A DNA stretch of 64,000 bases from UBA2029 sp037447125 (lineage in GTDB: Bacteria; Chloroflexota; Anaerolineae; Aggregatilineales; Aggregatilineaceae), in contig JBBIHG010000004.1 in NCBI GenBank assembly GCA_037447125.1, forward strand, positions 1 through 64,000, given 5' to 3'. The notes beneath the pieces were generated by a model. It did no database searches and was not told the origin of the DNA. It worked only from the letters and a program-made list of their open reading frames with translations. The position numbers and the translations under genes were made by a program. Shown piece by piece: positions 8,645 through 16,833 of the stretch (position 1 is its first letter; every line of letters starts with the position of its first letter).

Positions 8645-9643
8645 TTATCCAGGAGGGATGGCGAGGGCCTGGGTGATGGCATCTGGCAGGCGCAGGTCAG
8701 CGATGGGCCGCCAATTCCAGTCGGGCGTGCCGGGCATCGCGTCGCTGCTCACGGAGCACCGGTAGGTGTAATAGAGGTACACATCGTGCGGAATCGCCGC
8801 CAGAGCCACGTGGTGAGGCGCGCATTCCTTGAAGCGCGGGTCAACGATGCGATGAACGGTGACCGTCAGGCCGAATGTCTCGCCCAACTGGCTCACCAGG
8901 TGATCCACGGGCGGCTGGAGGCTGCCCGTCGGCATGGCAAAAGTGGGCAGATGCACGTCGTCGCAGCCCGCGCGGACCAGCAGGTGCTCGCCGCGAACGA
9001 TGAGGGCCGAGGCAGCGCTGTGGACGCGGGGCCGTGGCAGCGCCAGGGCAGCCGGGAGCGGCTCAGCACGCCGCCGGGCACGCTCGCTGGCGATGATCTG
9101 GCACAGGTGCTCAGCAGCCGGCTCGACCACGTCATTGATGATCAGGTAGCGGCAGTGCCGGGCGAAGGTCATCTCGAAGCGCGCGCGTGCCAGCCGACCA
9201 GCCAGTTCCTCATCGCTCACATTGCCTCTCATGCGGATGCGCTCAGCCAGCACCTCGACGCTGGACGGTGAGACGAAGATCAGCACAGTGTTGTCGGCAT
9301 ATTCGGCGTAGATCTGCCCGGCGCCCAGGCACTCAATATCGGCGATGAGGTCCCGATCGTCCGCGAAAGCAGACTCCAGGCTGTTGCGCGGCGTGCCGTA
9401 CCAGTCATCCAGGTGGACATTCTGGTGCTCGACGAGCTCCCCGCTGGCGACCATGCGCTGAAACTTGGCGAGTGAGACAAAAAGGTGCTCGCGATTCTGT
9501 TGCTCGCCAGGGCGCATGGCGCGCGTCGTGGCGGTAGCCAACTGGCGCAGATCGGCGAAGCGCTGTTTCGCGGCGCGCATCAGCGTGTTTTTGCCCGCGC
9601 CGGAAGGTCCGACCAGGATGAAGAGCAATCCATTCCCTGCCAT
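8645..9643 (-). CDS. Guanylate kinase-like protein with Nudix-like C-terminus
   Basis: 332 residues. Residues 1 to about 195 match guanylate kinase: P-loop GPSGAGKNTL (K18), then ATTRAMRPGE in place of the usual TTR-x-RPGE, EHQNVHLDDWYGTPR for the GMP-binding segment, and a lid with RIRMRGNVSDEEL. The usual Gmk ends there (about 190-205 residues). About 130 more residues follow (from LIVRGEHLLVR), with a Nudix-like beta pattern. The expected Nudix box is only vaguely present (GSLQPPVDHL...LGETFGL), lacking most catalytic glutamates. The start at 9643 was chosen for its GAGG ribosome binding site. Whether it supplies GDP or is a specialised kinase cannot be told; no other gmk is in the window. 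Confidence 0.75.
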   Translation of the reverse strand: MAGNGLLFILVGPSGAGKNTLMRAAKQRFADLRQLATATTRAMRPGEQQNREHLFVSLAKFQRMVASGELVEHQNVHLDDWYGTPRNSLESAFADDRDLIADIECLGAGQIYAEYADNTVLIFVSPSSVEVLAERIRMRGNVSDEELAGRLARARFEMTFARHCRYLIINDVVEPAAEHLCQIIASERARRRAEPLPAALALPRPRVHSAASALIVRGEHLLVRAGCDDVHLPTFAMPTGSLQPPVDHLVSQLGETFGLTVTVHRIVDPRFKECAPHHVALAAIPHDVYLYYTYRCSVSSDAMPGTPDWNWRPIADLRLPDAITQALAIPPG

Positions 9644-9763
9644 GGTATTCCTCAGGTGAGCAGACGATTCGAGCTGTGCTGGGAGCAAGTGTAACATGCT
9701 CTGCATACGCCGCCTACGTCAGCGCCGGGCCGCTGGCCGGCAGCCCGGCCTACACCCACAAGA

Positions 9764-9792
9764 ACGGGGGGCCGCCCGCAGGCGACCCCCGT
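9764..9792 (-). terminator. Terminator of the pilin-adhesin gene
   Basis: ACGGGGG (9764-9770) pairs with CCCCCGT (9786-9792), and the inner bases CGCC/GGCG extend the stem. T-rich tracts lie on both sides (TTCTTGT on the minus strand, TTTTGT on the plus strand), so it could work in both directions. It starts 32 bases after the adhesin stop. Confidence 0.65.
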
Positions 9793-9823
9793 TTTGTCCC
9801 CCCGTCGCTGTGCCCTGGCGTCG

Positions 9824-12800
9824 TTAATCGGCGACGACGATGTCGTCAATGTACCAGCCATCGCCGACACTGGTGTTGACACGGGCATCCAGCCGGAAGC
9901 GGATGTTGATTTGCTGGCCGGCATAGCCGGTGAGATCAATGAAACGCTGCCGCCAGGTCAGATCCGTCCCGCTTGCTGACCAGATGGAGGTCCAGGAGAA
10001 CCCCTCATTAGTCGAGACCTCAACATAGACCCAGTCACCAGTGCCCAGCGCGCGGCTGTCCCAGAAGGTGAGCGCCGGGTTGACGGTGCCTCTCATGTCA
10101 ACCATGCCCTCGAGCATAGTTGACATGTTGCTGAGATGGATATAGTTGGTGGTTGAGTTGAGGCTGTCGTGGAATACGCGCCCCTGCCTACCAAAGTCAA
10201 CCTGCACCCGTGCGTCGCCAGAGGCCTCGAAGTACTCGACGAGAATGGTGTGCCAGCCCTGATTCAGCGTCACCGTGCCCCTGGTCGGGTTGCTTGGGTC
10301 GGTCCAGCCTCTGCCCGCCCAGTACTGGGCGTTCCAGGCCCATCCGTTGGGATAGGTGGGGTCCGTGTCCGGGTTGCCCGGAGGATCAACGATGACACGG
10401 ATTCCGTCATCGGAACGCGCCTCGATGTAGAACTGGGTATTGTCCTTGTTGATGTAGACACTGCGCGTCCAGCGGATGATGAAGTTGTCGTTTGAGGGCA
10501 GCCCGCTTGGTCGCCCGGTGCCCCAGTTGAAGTTGATCTCGCTGTCCGTCCGGGTGACGCGGAGTTCGCCGGGGTCAATGGCCCTGTTGGCGTTGGTGTC
10601 CGCGTAGTAGTAGCCCGTCCACCCGCCTGGGCTGATCCAGCCTCCAGTATCCAGGCCCGAGCCGCTGCCCACCATGCGGAAGTACGGGATGCGATTCCAG
10701 GTCCCTTCGAAGACCCAATAGTCGTTGTCGAACTCGACGTCTTCCACGAAGGGGACTGGGTGCAGCAGCTCGATGCCCGCACGATCCACGATGGAGACAT
10801 CGTCAATCCACCAGCCCTCGGCCACGTTGGTATAGCGAACTGCGTACAGGCGGAACCGGATGCGGATCACGCGGTTCGGGGTCCCCGCGGTTGGGATGTA
10901 CGGGCGGAGGTCAACCTGCTGCCGGTTCCAGGAAAGCGTCGTCGTTTGTCTATTGCGCACAGCGGGGACATCGCGCCAGCCTTGCCATGTGTTGCCCCCA
11001 TCGTCTGAGATGTTGATTTCGACCAGCGTGTAGTCTTCGCTGGCGAGGTTGAACGCTTCCCAGTAGTACAGCGTCGGCTTGACGGTGCCGGTCAGGTTGA
11101 CAACGCCCTTCAGCTCAAGCACAGCGTTGGACTGGTGGCTGTAGTACGTGCCCACGCTGTCCGAGAAGGCGCGACCGCGGCGCGCATTCTCCGAGGAAAT
11201 GGCCCAGGTGCCACCTGCGTGCCAGTTGTCGGCCCCGCTCTCGAACCCGTCGCTGAAGCCAACCGTGCGCATCTGATGGGCCTGCTCCTGGAAGCAGATG
11301 TCGTCGAGCCACCAGCCGTCGTCTACGAGCGAGTCGCTCCTGGCATCCAGGCGGAAGCGCACGTTGATGGTCCGGCCGGCGTAACTCCGCAGGCTGACTA
11401 CCTCGCGATGCCAGGACAGGTTCTGGTTGTAGCCGTGGTTGACAATGCTGCAGGTGCTGCAGAACTCCGAAGGCAGCGTATCGAACAGATACGACCAGAT
11501 CGTCGTCCAGGTTCCGCCGTTGTCCGTCGAAACCTCAAGATGGAGGTTATCCCTGAAGGCGAGATCCCACTGATGCCAGAAGACGATCTCAGGGTTGGTG
11601 GTACCCGTGAGGTTGAGGCGGGGCAGCAGCTCCAGAGAGTTGTTCGTCAGGTGAGTGTAGTTGTTAGCGGGACTGTCTGACCAGAAGGCCGATCCAGAGC
11701 GGGCGCGGATCGTTTGGGGCTGGTTGGGGTTATAGTCCAGCCCGCTGACCACCGCCCAGGAGCCGCCCGGAATCCAGTTGCCGCCGCCGCCCTCCATGCC
11801 GTCGCACCAGGGCGTGTAGATGAAGCTGCTCGGCTCCTCGCGGATGGCGAAGTCGTCAATCCACCACCCATCGGCGACGCTGCTGTCGCTGCGCGCATCG
11901 AGCCGGAAGCGGAAGTACACTTCCATGCCGGCGTAGGTGGACAGCGGGATGACCACCTGCGCCCAGCTCATGTTGGTCGAGCGGTAGGCCAGGCCGGCTT
12001 CTGGCACGCCGGTCGCGCCAGTCAGGTTCTGCCAGGTCCGGCGCCTATCCGTCGAGATCTCGGCGTAGATTACATCGTTGTTGGCCAGATTGAAGCGATG
12101 CCAGAAAGTGATCTCTGGCCTGGCGGCGCCCCTCAGATCGATCACACCATCCAGTTCGAGTGTGCTGTTGGTGCCGTGCAGGTACGACCCGCCAGGGCTG
12201 TCCGACCAGGCCAGCGAACCACCGCGCACTGCCTCGTTGCTGCGCGCCCAGGTCCCGCCAGGATACCAGTGAGAGGTGCCCTCCATGTTGTCTTGGAAGC
12301 CAACGGTGTAGCGCCTCTGGACATGGTTCTCGACCTTGATGTTGTCGATCCACCAGCCGTCAAGAGCGCTGGTAGAATTGGCGGCGTCCAGCACGAAACG
12401 CAACTCGATGACCCTGTCGGTGAAGTTCCGCCCACCGAAGTTCGTCAGGTCATACACATTTCTCACCCAGGTGAGGTCAGTGCCGTTGAAATGGGCATCT
12501 ACCTCCACCCAGGGAAGGGTGCCCACTTCTCTCACGCCCACACGGGCAAAAGTGCCTGTTTGCAGGCTGTAGCGGTCGTAGAACTCGAGGCGGGGATTGG
12601 TCGCGCCGCGCAAGTCAATGGTGCCGCGAAGGTTCAGGATGCAGTACGAGCCAGGGTCGTAGAAGCGACCGGGGCTGTCGGACCAGGCTTCGGGTGGGCT
12701 GAAGAACGACTCTCCCGACAAAGCCCAGCCGCAGTTGCCGCGATCCAGCTCCAGGTCTTCGGCCAGATCGAGCCAGAGGCGTGCGGCTCCGGAGGTGTCT

Positions 12801-14161
12801 ACCCATTCGACCACAATGCTGTGCGCGCCCGCTGCCGCAGGGATGTAGGGCCGCTCAAACCACAGCAGGTCGGTTGTGCTTGTCCAGGTTTCGGGGTCAC
12901 CCGCTCTAGGGGCATTCAGGCCGACCGCAAGTACCCCGTTCACCCATACGCGCACGCCGTTGTCGCGGCTGATGCGGAAGACGTAGGGTTTGTAATCGAG
13001 GACTACGGTTGCCTTGAAGCGGGCGTAGAAGTTCTCTTGAACCGCGGGGTTTGGCCTGACACCACTGGCGAAAGACAGATTGAGCGCGGGATAGGAGGTC
13101 CGCCACACGCCGGTGCCGTCAACCATGGCGCTCATGTCGCTGCGCCAGCCGTATGTGCTGTAGTTCCAGTACTCAGCGGACCAGGTGGCCGTGCCCAGCG
13201 GATCGCCCAGATCGAGCAGGTAGACGTGGAGGTGCGCGGATCCGGACGGATCGACGAATTCAACCACGATTTCATGTGTGCCGGCGGCGGGCGTGAATTT
13301 GCGGTCGAACCAGGTCTCCCGGATCTGGTCGGCGGACCAGTCAACCCAAGTAGCAGGGTCGCCGGGGTTAGGCACGTTGGCATCCACGACAAGCTGCCCG
13401 CCCACCCAGATGCGCACCCCATTGTTGCGCATGATGTGGAACGTATATTCTCTGTTCTCGAAGGTGTAGGTGTTCTTGAAGCGGGCGTAGAAATTCTCGT
13501 TGACGCTGGGATGGGGCCGGGTGCCGGACGCGAGATAGAAGTCGAGATCGGGCAGCGTAGTCCGGACCAGGCCCGAGCCGTCCGGCATGGCGCTCATATC
13601 ATTGCGCCAGCCGAAGGTGCTGTAGTTCCAGTACTCGGCAGACCAGGGGCTGGTGATCAGGTCATCGAAGTCGCGCCGCCACCGGTCAGGATTGTCGCCG
13701 AGATCATCGAAGGGGTGACCCCATTCAGCATCAGTCGGTGTTGGGCTAGGCCCCGGCGTATTGGTGGGGCGGGGTGTCGAGGTCGGCGTGACCGGCGTGG
13801 CTGTTGGTGAGGGGCCAGGGGTGGGACTCAGCGTCGGGGGGGCCGGCGTGTTGGTGAACAGGCCGGGGTTCTCTGGTGTGTAGGAGGCGACAGCCGCCAC
13901 CTGGGTCCAGAAATCATCGGCGGCCAGGGTGGCGCGTGGTTCAATGGTCCCGCCCAACAGGTTGAAGACGGTGTTGCTGAACACGTTGCCGACCGCCGGG
14001 CCGGTGATGGCGAGCACGGCAACCAGCGCGAACACGACCAACAGAACGATCAGCGCATATTCGATCAGCGCCTGGCCGTGGGAATGGTCAGCGACGCCAC
14101 GTCCGATCGGCAACAGCGCCGGTCTGGAGAGGCGCCGCGGTTGGGTCTGGTGATCAGACAT
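9824..14161 (-). CDS. Flp-pilin-fused giant surface protein (PA14/MAM-like repeats)
   Basis: 1445 residues. Residues 1-29 form a basic leader ending in HSHG. Cleavage after G29 would give QALIEYALIVLL, with the pilin-typical glutamate at mature position 5 (E34) and a hydrophobic helix to about residue 55, as in Flp/TadE-type prepilins. A Thr/Pro-rich linker spans about residues 96-140. Two PA14-like domains follow (both start near SAEYWNYST and contain NENFYARFK or QENFYARFK). Five beta-rich repeats come next, each ending in a GWWIDD or GWYIDD motif, like MAM or immune-inhibitor-A-associated domains. The fifth is interrupted by a third PA14-like stretch. Ordinary Flp pilins have about 50-80 residues, so this is an extreme fusion. 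The start has a GGAGGGG ribosome binding site. Role inferred: cell-surface or pilus-associated carbohydrate adhesin. Confidence 0.8.
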   Translation of the reverse strand: MSDHQTQPRRLSRPALLPIGRGVADHSHGQALIEYALIVLLVVFALVAVLAITGPAVGNVFSNTVFNLLGGTIEPRATLAADDFWTQVAAVASYTPENPGLFTNTPAPPTLSPTPGPSPTATPVTPTSTPRPTNTPGPSPTPTDAEWGHPFDDLGDNPDRWRRDFDDLITSPWSAEYWNYSTFGWRNDMSAMPDGSGLVRTTLPDLDFYLASGTRPHPSVNENFYARFKNTYTFENREYTFHIMRNNGVRIWVGGQLVVDANVPNPGDPATWVDWSADQIRETWFDRKFTPAAGTHEIVVEFVDPSGSAHLHVYLLDLGDPLGTATWSAEYWNYSTYGWRSDMSAMVDGTGVWRTSYPALNLSFASGVRPNPAVQENFYARFKATVVLDYKPYVFRISRDNGVRVWVNGVLAVGLNAPRAGDPETWTSTTDLLWFERPYIPAAAGAHSIVVEWVDTSGAARLWLDLAEDLELDRGNCGWALSGESFFSPPEAWSDSPGRFYDPGSYCILNLRGTIDLRGATNPRLEFYDRYSLQTGTFARVGVREVGTLPWVEVDAHFNGTDLTWVRNVYDLTNFGGRNFTDRVIELRFVLDAANSTSALDGWWIDNIKVENHVQRRYTVGFQDNMEGTSHWYPGGTWARSNEAVRGGSLAWSDSPGGSYLHGTNSTLELDGVIDLRGAARPEITFWHRFNLANNDVIYAEISTDRRRTWQNLTGATGVPEAGLAYRSTNMSWAQVVIPLSTYAGMEVYFRFRLDARSDSSVADGWWIDDFAIREEPSSFIYTPWCDGMEGGGGNWIPGGSWAVVSGLDYNPNQPQTIRARSGSAFWSDSPANNYTHLTNNSLELLPRLNLTGTTNPEIVFWHQWDLAFRDNLHLEVSTDNGGTWTTIWSYLFDTLPSEFCSTCSIVNHGYNQNLSWHREVVSLRSYAGRTINVRFRLDARSDSLVDDGWWLDDICFQEQAHQMRTVGFSDGFESGADNWHAGGTWAISSENARRGRAFSDSVGTYYSHQSNAVLELKGVVNLTGTVKPTLYYWEAFNLASEDYTLVEINISDDGGNTWQGWRDVPAVRNRQTTTLSWNRQQVDLRPYIPTAGTPNRVIRIRFRLYAVRYTNVAEGWWIDDVSIVDRAGIELLHPVPFVEDVEFDNDYWVFEGTWNRIPYFRMVGSGSGLDTGGWISPGGWTGYYYADTNANRAIDPGELRVTRTDSEINFNWGTGRPSGLPSNDNFIIRWTRSVYINKDNTQFYIEARSDDGIRVIVDPPGNPDTDPTYPNGWAWNAQYWAGRGWTDPSNPTRGTVTLNQGWHTILVEYFEASGDARVQVDFGRQGRVFHDSLNSTTNYIHLSNMSTMLEGMVDMRGTVNPALTFWDSRALGTGDWVYVEVSTNEGFSWTSIWSASGTDLTWRQRFIDLTGYAGQQINIRFRLDARVNTSVGDGWYIDDIVVAD

Positions 14162-14464
14162 TGAAGGGTCCCCTCCTGAACTGACGGGTTGCTGGGGCGC
14201 CGCCCCTGCTGGCGCCCACAGTCCACTGAGCCGGCAGCGATTGCCAGATGGCGTGCATACAGGCGGGCCTGATGCCCCTACATCTAATAGTACTCGAGTC
14301 TTGCCTGGGGCAGGGGTCTTTTTTTGTCGAAGAGTTGTCCTGAATCATTGACAAATGTCCCGGCAATTGCGCCGCGAGTCACTGGTGCTGTTGGCCGGGA
14401 CGTGTTAGGCTCAAGATGCTCACTTTACAGGCTCATTTGACGAAACAGAGAAAGGCGCCAATAG
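14162..14464. other. Intergenic region between adhesin gene and folD
   Basis: About 300 bases between two divergent genes. It contains a hairpin GGGCGCC/GGCGCCC (14195-14217) in the presumed leader of the adhesin gene. A run of seven T follows a GC-rich stretch near 14325, and a TTGACA at 14348-14353 has no convincing -10 partner. No open reading frame or known riboswitch was recognised. Both promoters should lie here but could not be assigned. Confidence 0.5.
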
Positions 14465-15352
14465 ATGACTGCCAAGATAATTGACGGAAAAGCTGTGGCT
14501 GAGCGCATTCGGGGGGAGATCGCCGAGAGCGTGGCGCAGATGAAAGCTGCGCACGGCATTGTGCCAGGCCTGGCCACTGTGTTGGTGGGCGACAACCCCG
14601 CCTCGCATAGCTACGTGCGCATGAAGCGCAAAGCCTGCGCCGAGGCCGGGATCGAGTCCTTGCCCCACGAACTGCCGGGCAATGCCTCCCAGGAGGAGGT
14701 CGAGGCGCTCGTGCGCCGGCTGAATGAGGATCCGCGCGTGCATGGCATCCTCGTCCAGCTTCCGCTGCCCAGGCACCTGGACGAAGAGCGCGTGCTGAGC
14801 CTGATCAGCCTGCACAAGGACGTGGACGGCTTCCACCCGGTGAACATTGGCCGGCTGGCCATGAAGGGCCGCGATCCGCTGTTCATCCCCTGCACGCCAC
14901 ACGGGGCGATTGTGCTCCTGGAGGAGGCGGGTGCCCAGTTCGATGGGGCGAATGCGGTGGTGCTCGGTCGCAGCAACATCGTGGGCCTGCCCGCCGCACT
15001 GCTGCTCATTCACCGCAACGCAACGGTGACGGTCTGCCACAGCCGGACGAAAGACCTGCCGGCTGTCTGCCGGTCGGCGGACATCCTGATCGCGGCGGTA
15101 GGTCGGGCGGAGATGGTCAAGGCGGACTGGGTGAGGCCCGGCGCTTACGTCATTGACGTCGGCTCCAACCGCGTGGACGACCCGGCCAGCGACAAGGGAT
15201 ACCGCTGGGTGGGCGACGTGGCTTTCGACGAGGTGAAAGAAGTCGCGGGGGCGATCACACCTTCGCCAGGCGGTGTTGGCCCGATGACCATCGCCATGCT
15301 GCTCAAGAACACCCTGCGCGGGGCAGAGCTGGTGCTGTCCGGCGCGGTCTAG
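14465..15352 (+). CDS. folD: Methylenetetrahydrofolate dehydrogenase/cyclohydrolase FolD
   Basis: 295 residues, normal for the family. It interconverts 5,10-methylene-, 5,10-methenyl- and 10-formyl-tetrahydrofolate using NADP. The catalytic lysine motif YVRMKRK is at residues 50-56 and the substrate segment is ILVQLPLP. The signature VDGFHP, the Rossmann motif VVLGRSNIVGLP and the C-terminal TPSPGGVGPMT are all present. It precedes the purine catabolic cluster on the same strand, but a hairpin at 15385-15433 separates them. A role in handling one-carbon units from purine rings is possible but not shown. Confidence 0.95.
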   Translation: MTAKIIDGKAVAERIRGEIAESVAQMKAAHGIVPGLATVLVGDNPASHSYVRMKRKACAEAGIESLPHELPGNASQEEVEALVRRLNEDPRVHGILVQLPLPRHLDEERVLSLISLHKDVDGFHPVNIGRLAMKGRDPLFIPCTPHGAIVLLEEAGAQFDGANAVVLGRSNIVGLPAALLLIHRNATVTVCHSRTKDLPAVCRSADILIAAVGRAEMVKADWVRPGAYVIDVGSNRVDDPASDKGYRWVGDVAFDEVKEVAGAITPSPGGVGPMTIAMLLKNTLRGAELVLSGAV

Positions 15353-15384
15353 GGGCGGGCACGAACGGGTATTGAGACGAATGT

Positions 15385-15440
15385 CGGGCGTGTGCGGCAT
15401 GTCGTGAGTTCAAATGCTCACGGCACACGCCCGTTGTTGC
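15385..15440 (+). terminator. Hairpin after folD
   Basis: CGGGCGTGTGC (15385-15395) pairs perfectly with GCACACGCCCG (15423-15433), with an inner CGTGAG/CTCACG extension. The hairpin is followed by TTGTTGCTTT. It likely terminates folD transcription or partly attenuates read-through into the catabolic genes. Confidence 0.65.
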
Positions 15441-15467
15441 TTTGGTCCCCTATAAGGAAGAACGCTG

Positions 15468-16829
15468 ATGGCAACCTTACTTGTGAAACATGCCCACGTG
15501 CTGGTGACAATGGACGACGAGCGCCGCGAGATCGCCGACGGGGCGCTGTTCGTCCGCGACAATGTGATCGAGGCGGTGGGTAAGTCTGGCGACCTGCCCG
15601 CTACGGCGGATGAAGTCCTGGACTTGCGCGACCACGTGGTGCTGCCGGGGCTGGTCAACACGCACCACCACATGTACCAGTCGCTGACGCGCGTCATCGC
15701 CGAAGGGCAGAACCAGGAGCTATTCGACTGGCTGCGCGCGCTCTACCCGATCTGGGCGGGCCTGACCGCCGAGGCGGTGTACGTCAGCGCCAAGCTTGCC
15801 GCCGCTGAGTTGATCCTGTCCGGCTGCACCACGTCGAGCGATCACCTGTACATCTTCCCCAACGATGTTACGCTGGATGACGAGATTCGCGGCGTGCAAG
15901 AGACGGGGCTGCGCTTCCACGCGACGCGGGGCAGCATGAGCGTCGGCGAGAGCCAGGGCGGTCTGCCGCCCGACAGCCTTGTGGAAGAGGAGGACGCGAT
16001 CCTGGCCGACAGCCGGCGCGTGATCGAGCAGTACCACGACAACAGCCGTTATGCCATGCTGCGTATCGCGCTGGCGCCGTGCTCGCCGTTCAGCGTCTCG
16101 CGCGACCTGATGCGCGCATCGGCGGAACTGGCGCGCAGCTATCCCGGCGTGCGGCTGCACACGCACCTGGCCGAGACGCAGCCCGATGTCGCTTACAGCG
16201 TCGAGATGTTCGGCCTCAAGCCGGGCGAGTATGCCGAGGAAGTGGGCTGGATCGGCGAGGACGTGTGGCACGCGCATTGCGTGCACCTGACCGATGACGC
16301 GCTTGACAGGTTCGGGCGCTCCGGGACGGGCGTGGCCCATTGCCCGGCCAGCAATGCCCGGCTGGCGAGCGGCATCGCCCGCGTGCGCGAGATGCTACGG
16401 CGCGGCATCCCGGTGGGGCTGGGGGTGGATGGATCGGCCAGCAACGACAGCGGGCACCTGCTCAACGAGGCGCGCCTGGCCCTGCTGATGCAGCGCGCGC
16501 TCACCCAGGACCCGGTGGTGATGGCGGCGCGCGATGCCCTGGAACTGGCGACGCTGGGCGGGGCGCGCGTGCTGGGGCGCGACGACATTGGCATGTTGAA
16601 GCCGGGCATGGCCGCCGACTTCGTCGCTTACGACCTCAAGGCGCTTCCTTTCGCCGGCGCATGGCACGATCCGGTTGCCGCGCTGTTGTTCTGCACGTCG
16701 GTAGATGTGAGCGTCAGCGTGATCAACGGGCGGGTTGTCGTGCGCGATGGACGATTGGCGACGATTGAGCTTGAGCCGCTCATTGAGCGGCACAACAGGC
16801 TGGCGTTGGCATTAGTGAACGGGGAGTAG
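15468..16829 (+). CDS. 8-oxoguanine deaminase-like amidohydrolase
   Basis: 453 residues, cytosolic amidohydrolase superfamily (ATZ/TRZ-like). Metal ligands are visible: H66 and H68 in VNTHHHM, the histidine in RLHTHLAE with its following Glu, the histidine of VWHAHCVHL, and the aspartate of GLGVDGSASND. The motifs MYQSLTRVIAEGQNQELFDW and GVDGSASNDSGHL fit 8-oxoguanine deaminase (8-oxoguanine to urate plus ammonia); relatives act on guanine or triazines. It starts after an ATAAGGAAG ribosome binding site and lies only 4 bases before the hydantoinase gene, so the two are co-translated. In context it could feed oxidised guanine into urate breakdown. Confidence 0.8.
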   Translation: MATLLVKHAHVLVTMDDERREIADGALFVRDNVIEAVGKSGDLPATADEVLDLRDHVVLPGLVNTHHHMYQSLTRVIAEGQNQELFDWLRALYPIWAGLTAEAVYVSAKLAAAELILSGCTTSSDHLYIFPNDVTLDDEIRGVQETGLRFHATRGSMSVGESQGGLPPDSLVEEEDAILADSRRVIEQYHDNSRYAMLRIALAPCSPFSVSRDLMRASAELARSYPGVRLHTHLAETQPDVAYSVEMFGLKPGEYAEEVGWIGEDVWHAHCVHLTDDALDRFGRSGTGVAHCPASNARLASGIARVREMLRRGIPVGLGVDGSASNDSGHLLNEARLALLMQRALTQDPVVMAARDALELATLGGARVLGRDDIGMLKPGMAADFVAYDLKALPFAGAWHDPVAALLFCTSVDVSVSVINGRVVVRDGRLATIELEPLIERHNRLALALVNGE

Positions 16830-16833
16830 GGCG

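Noticed and set aside
11714..13810. 698-residue open frame antisense to the adhesin gene
   Set aside because: No recognisable domains and no ribosome binding site. It lies wholly inside a frame with clear domain structure; GC-rich third positions open such shadow frames.
14165..14460. Riboswitch upstream of the adhesin gene (c-di-GMP type considered)
   Set aside because: The leader has a GC hairpin but none of the conserved c-di-GMP-I or -II core sequences I could recognise.
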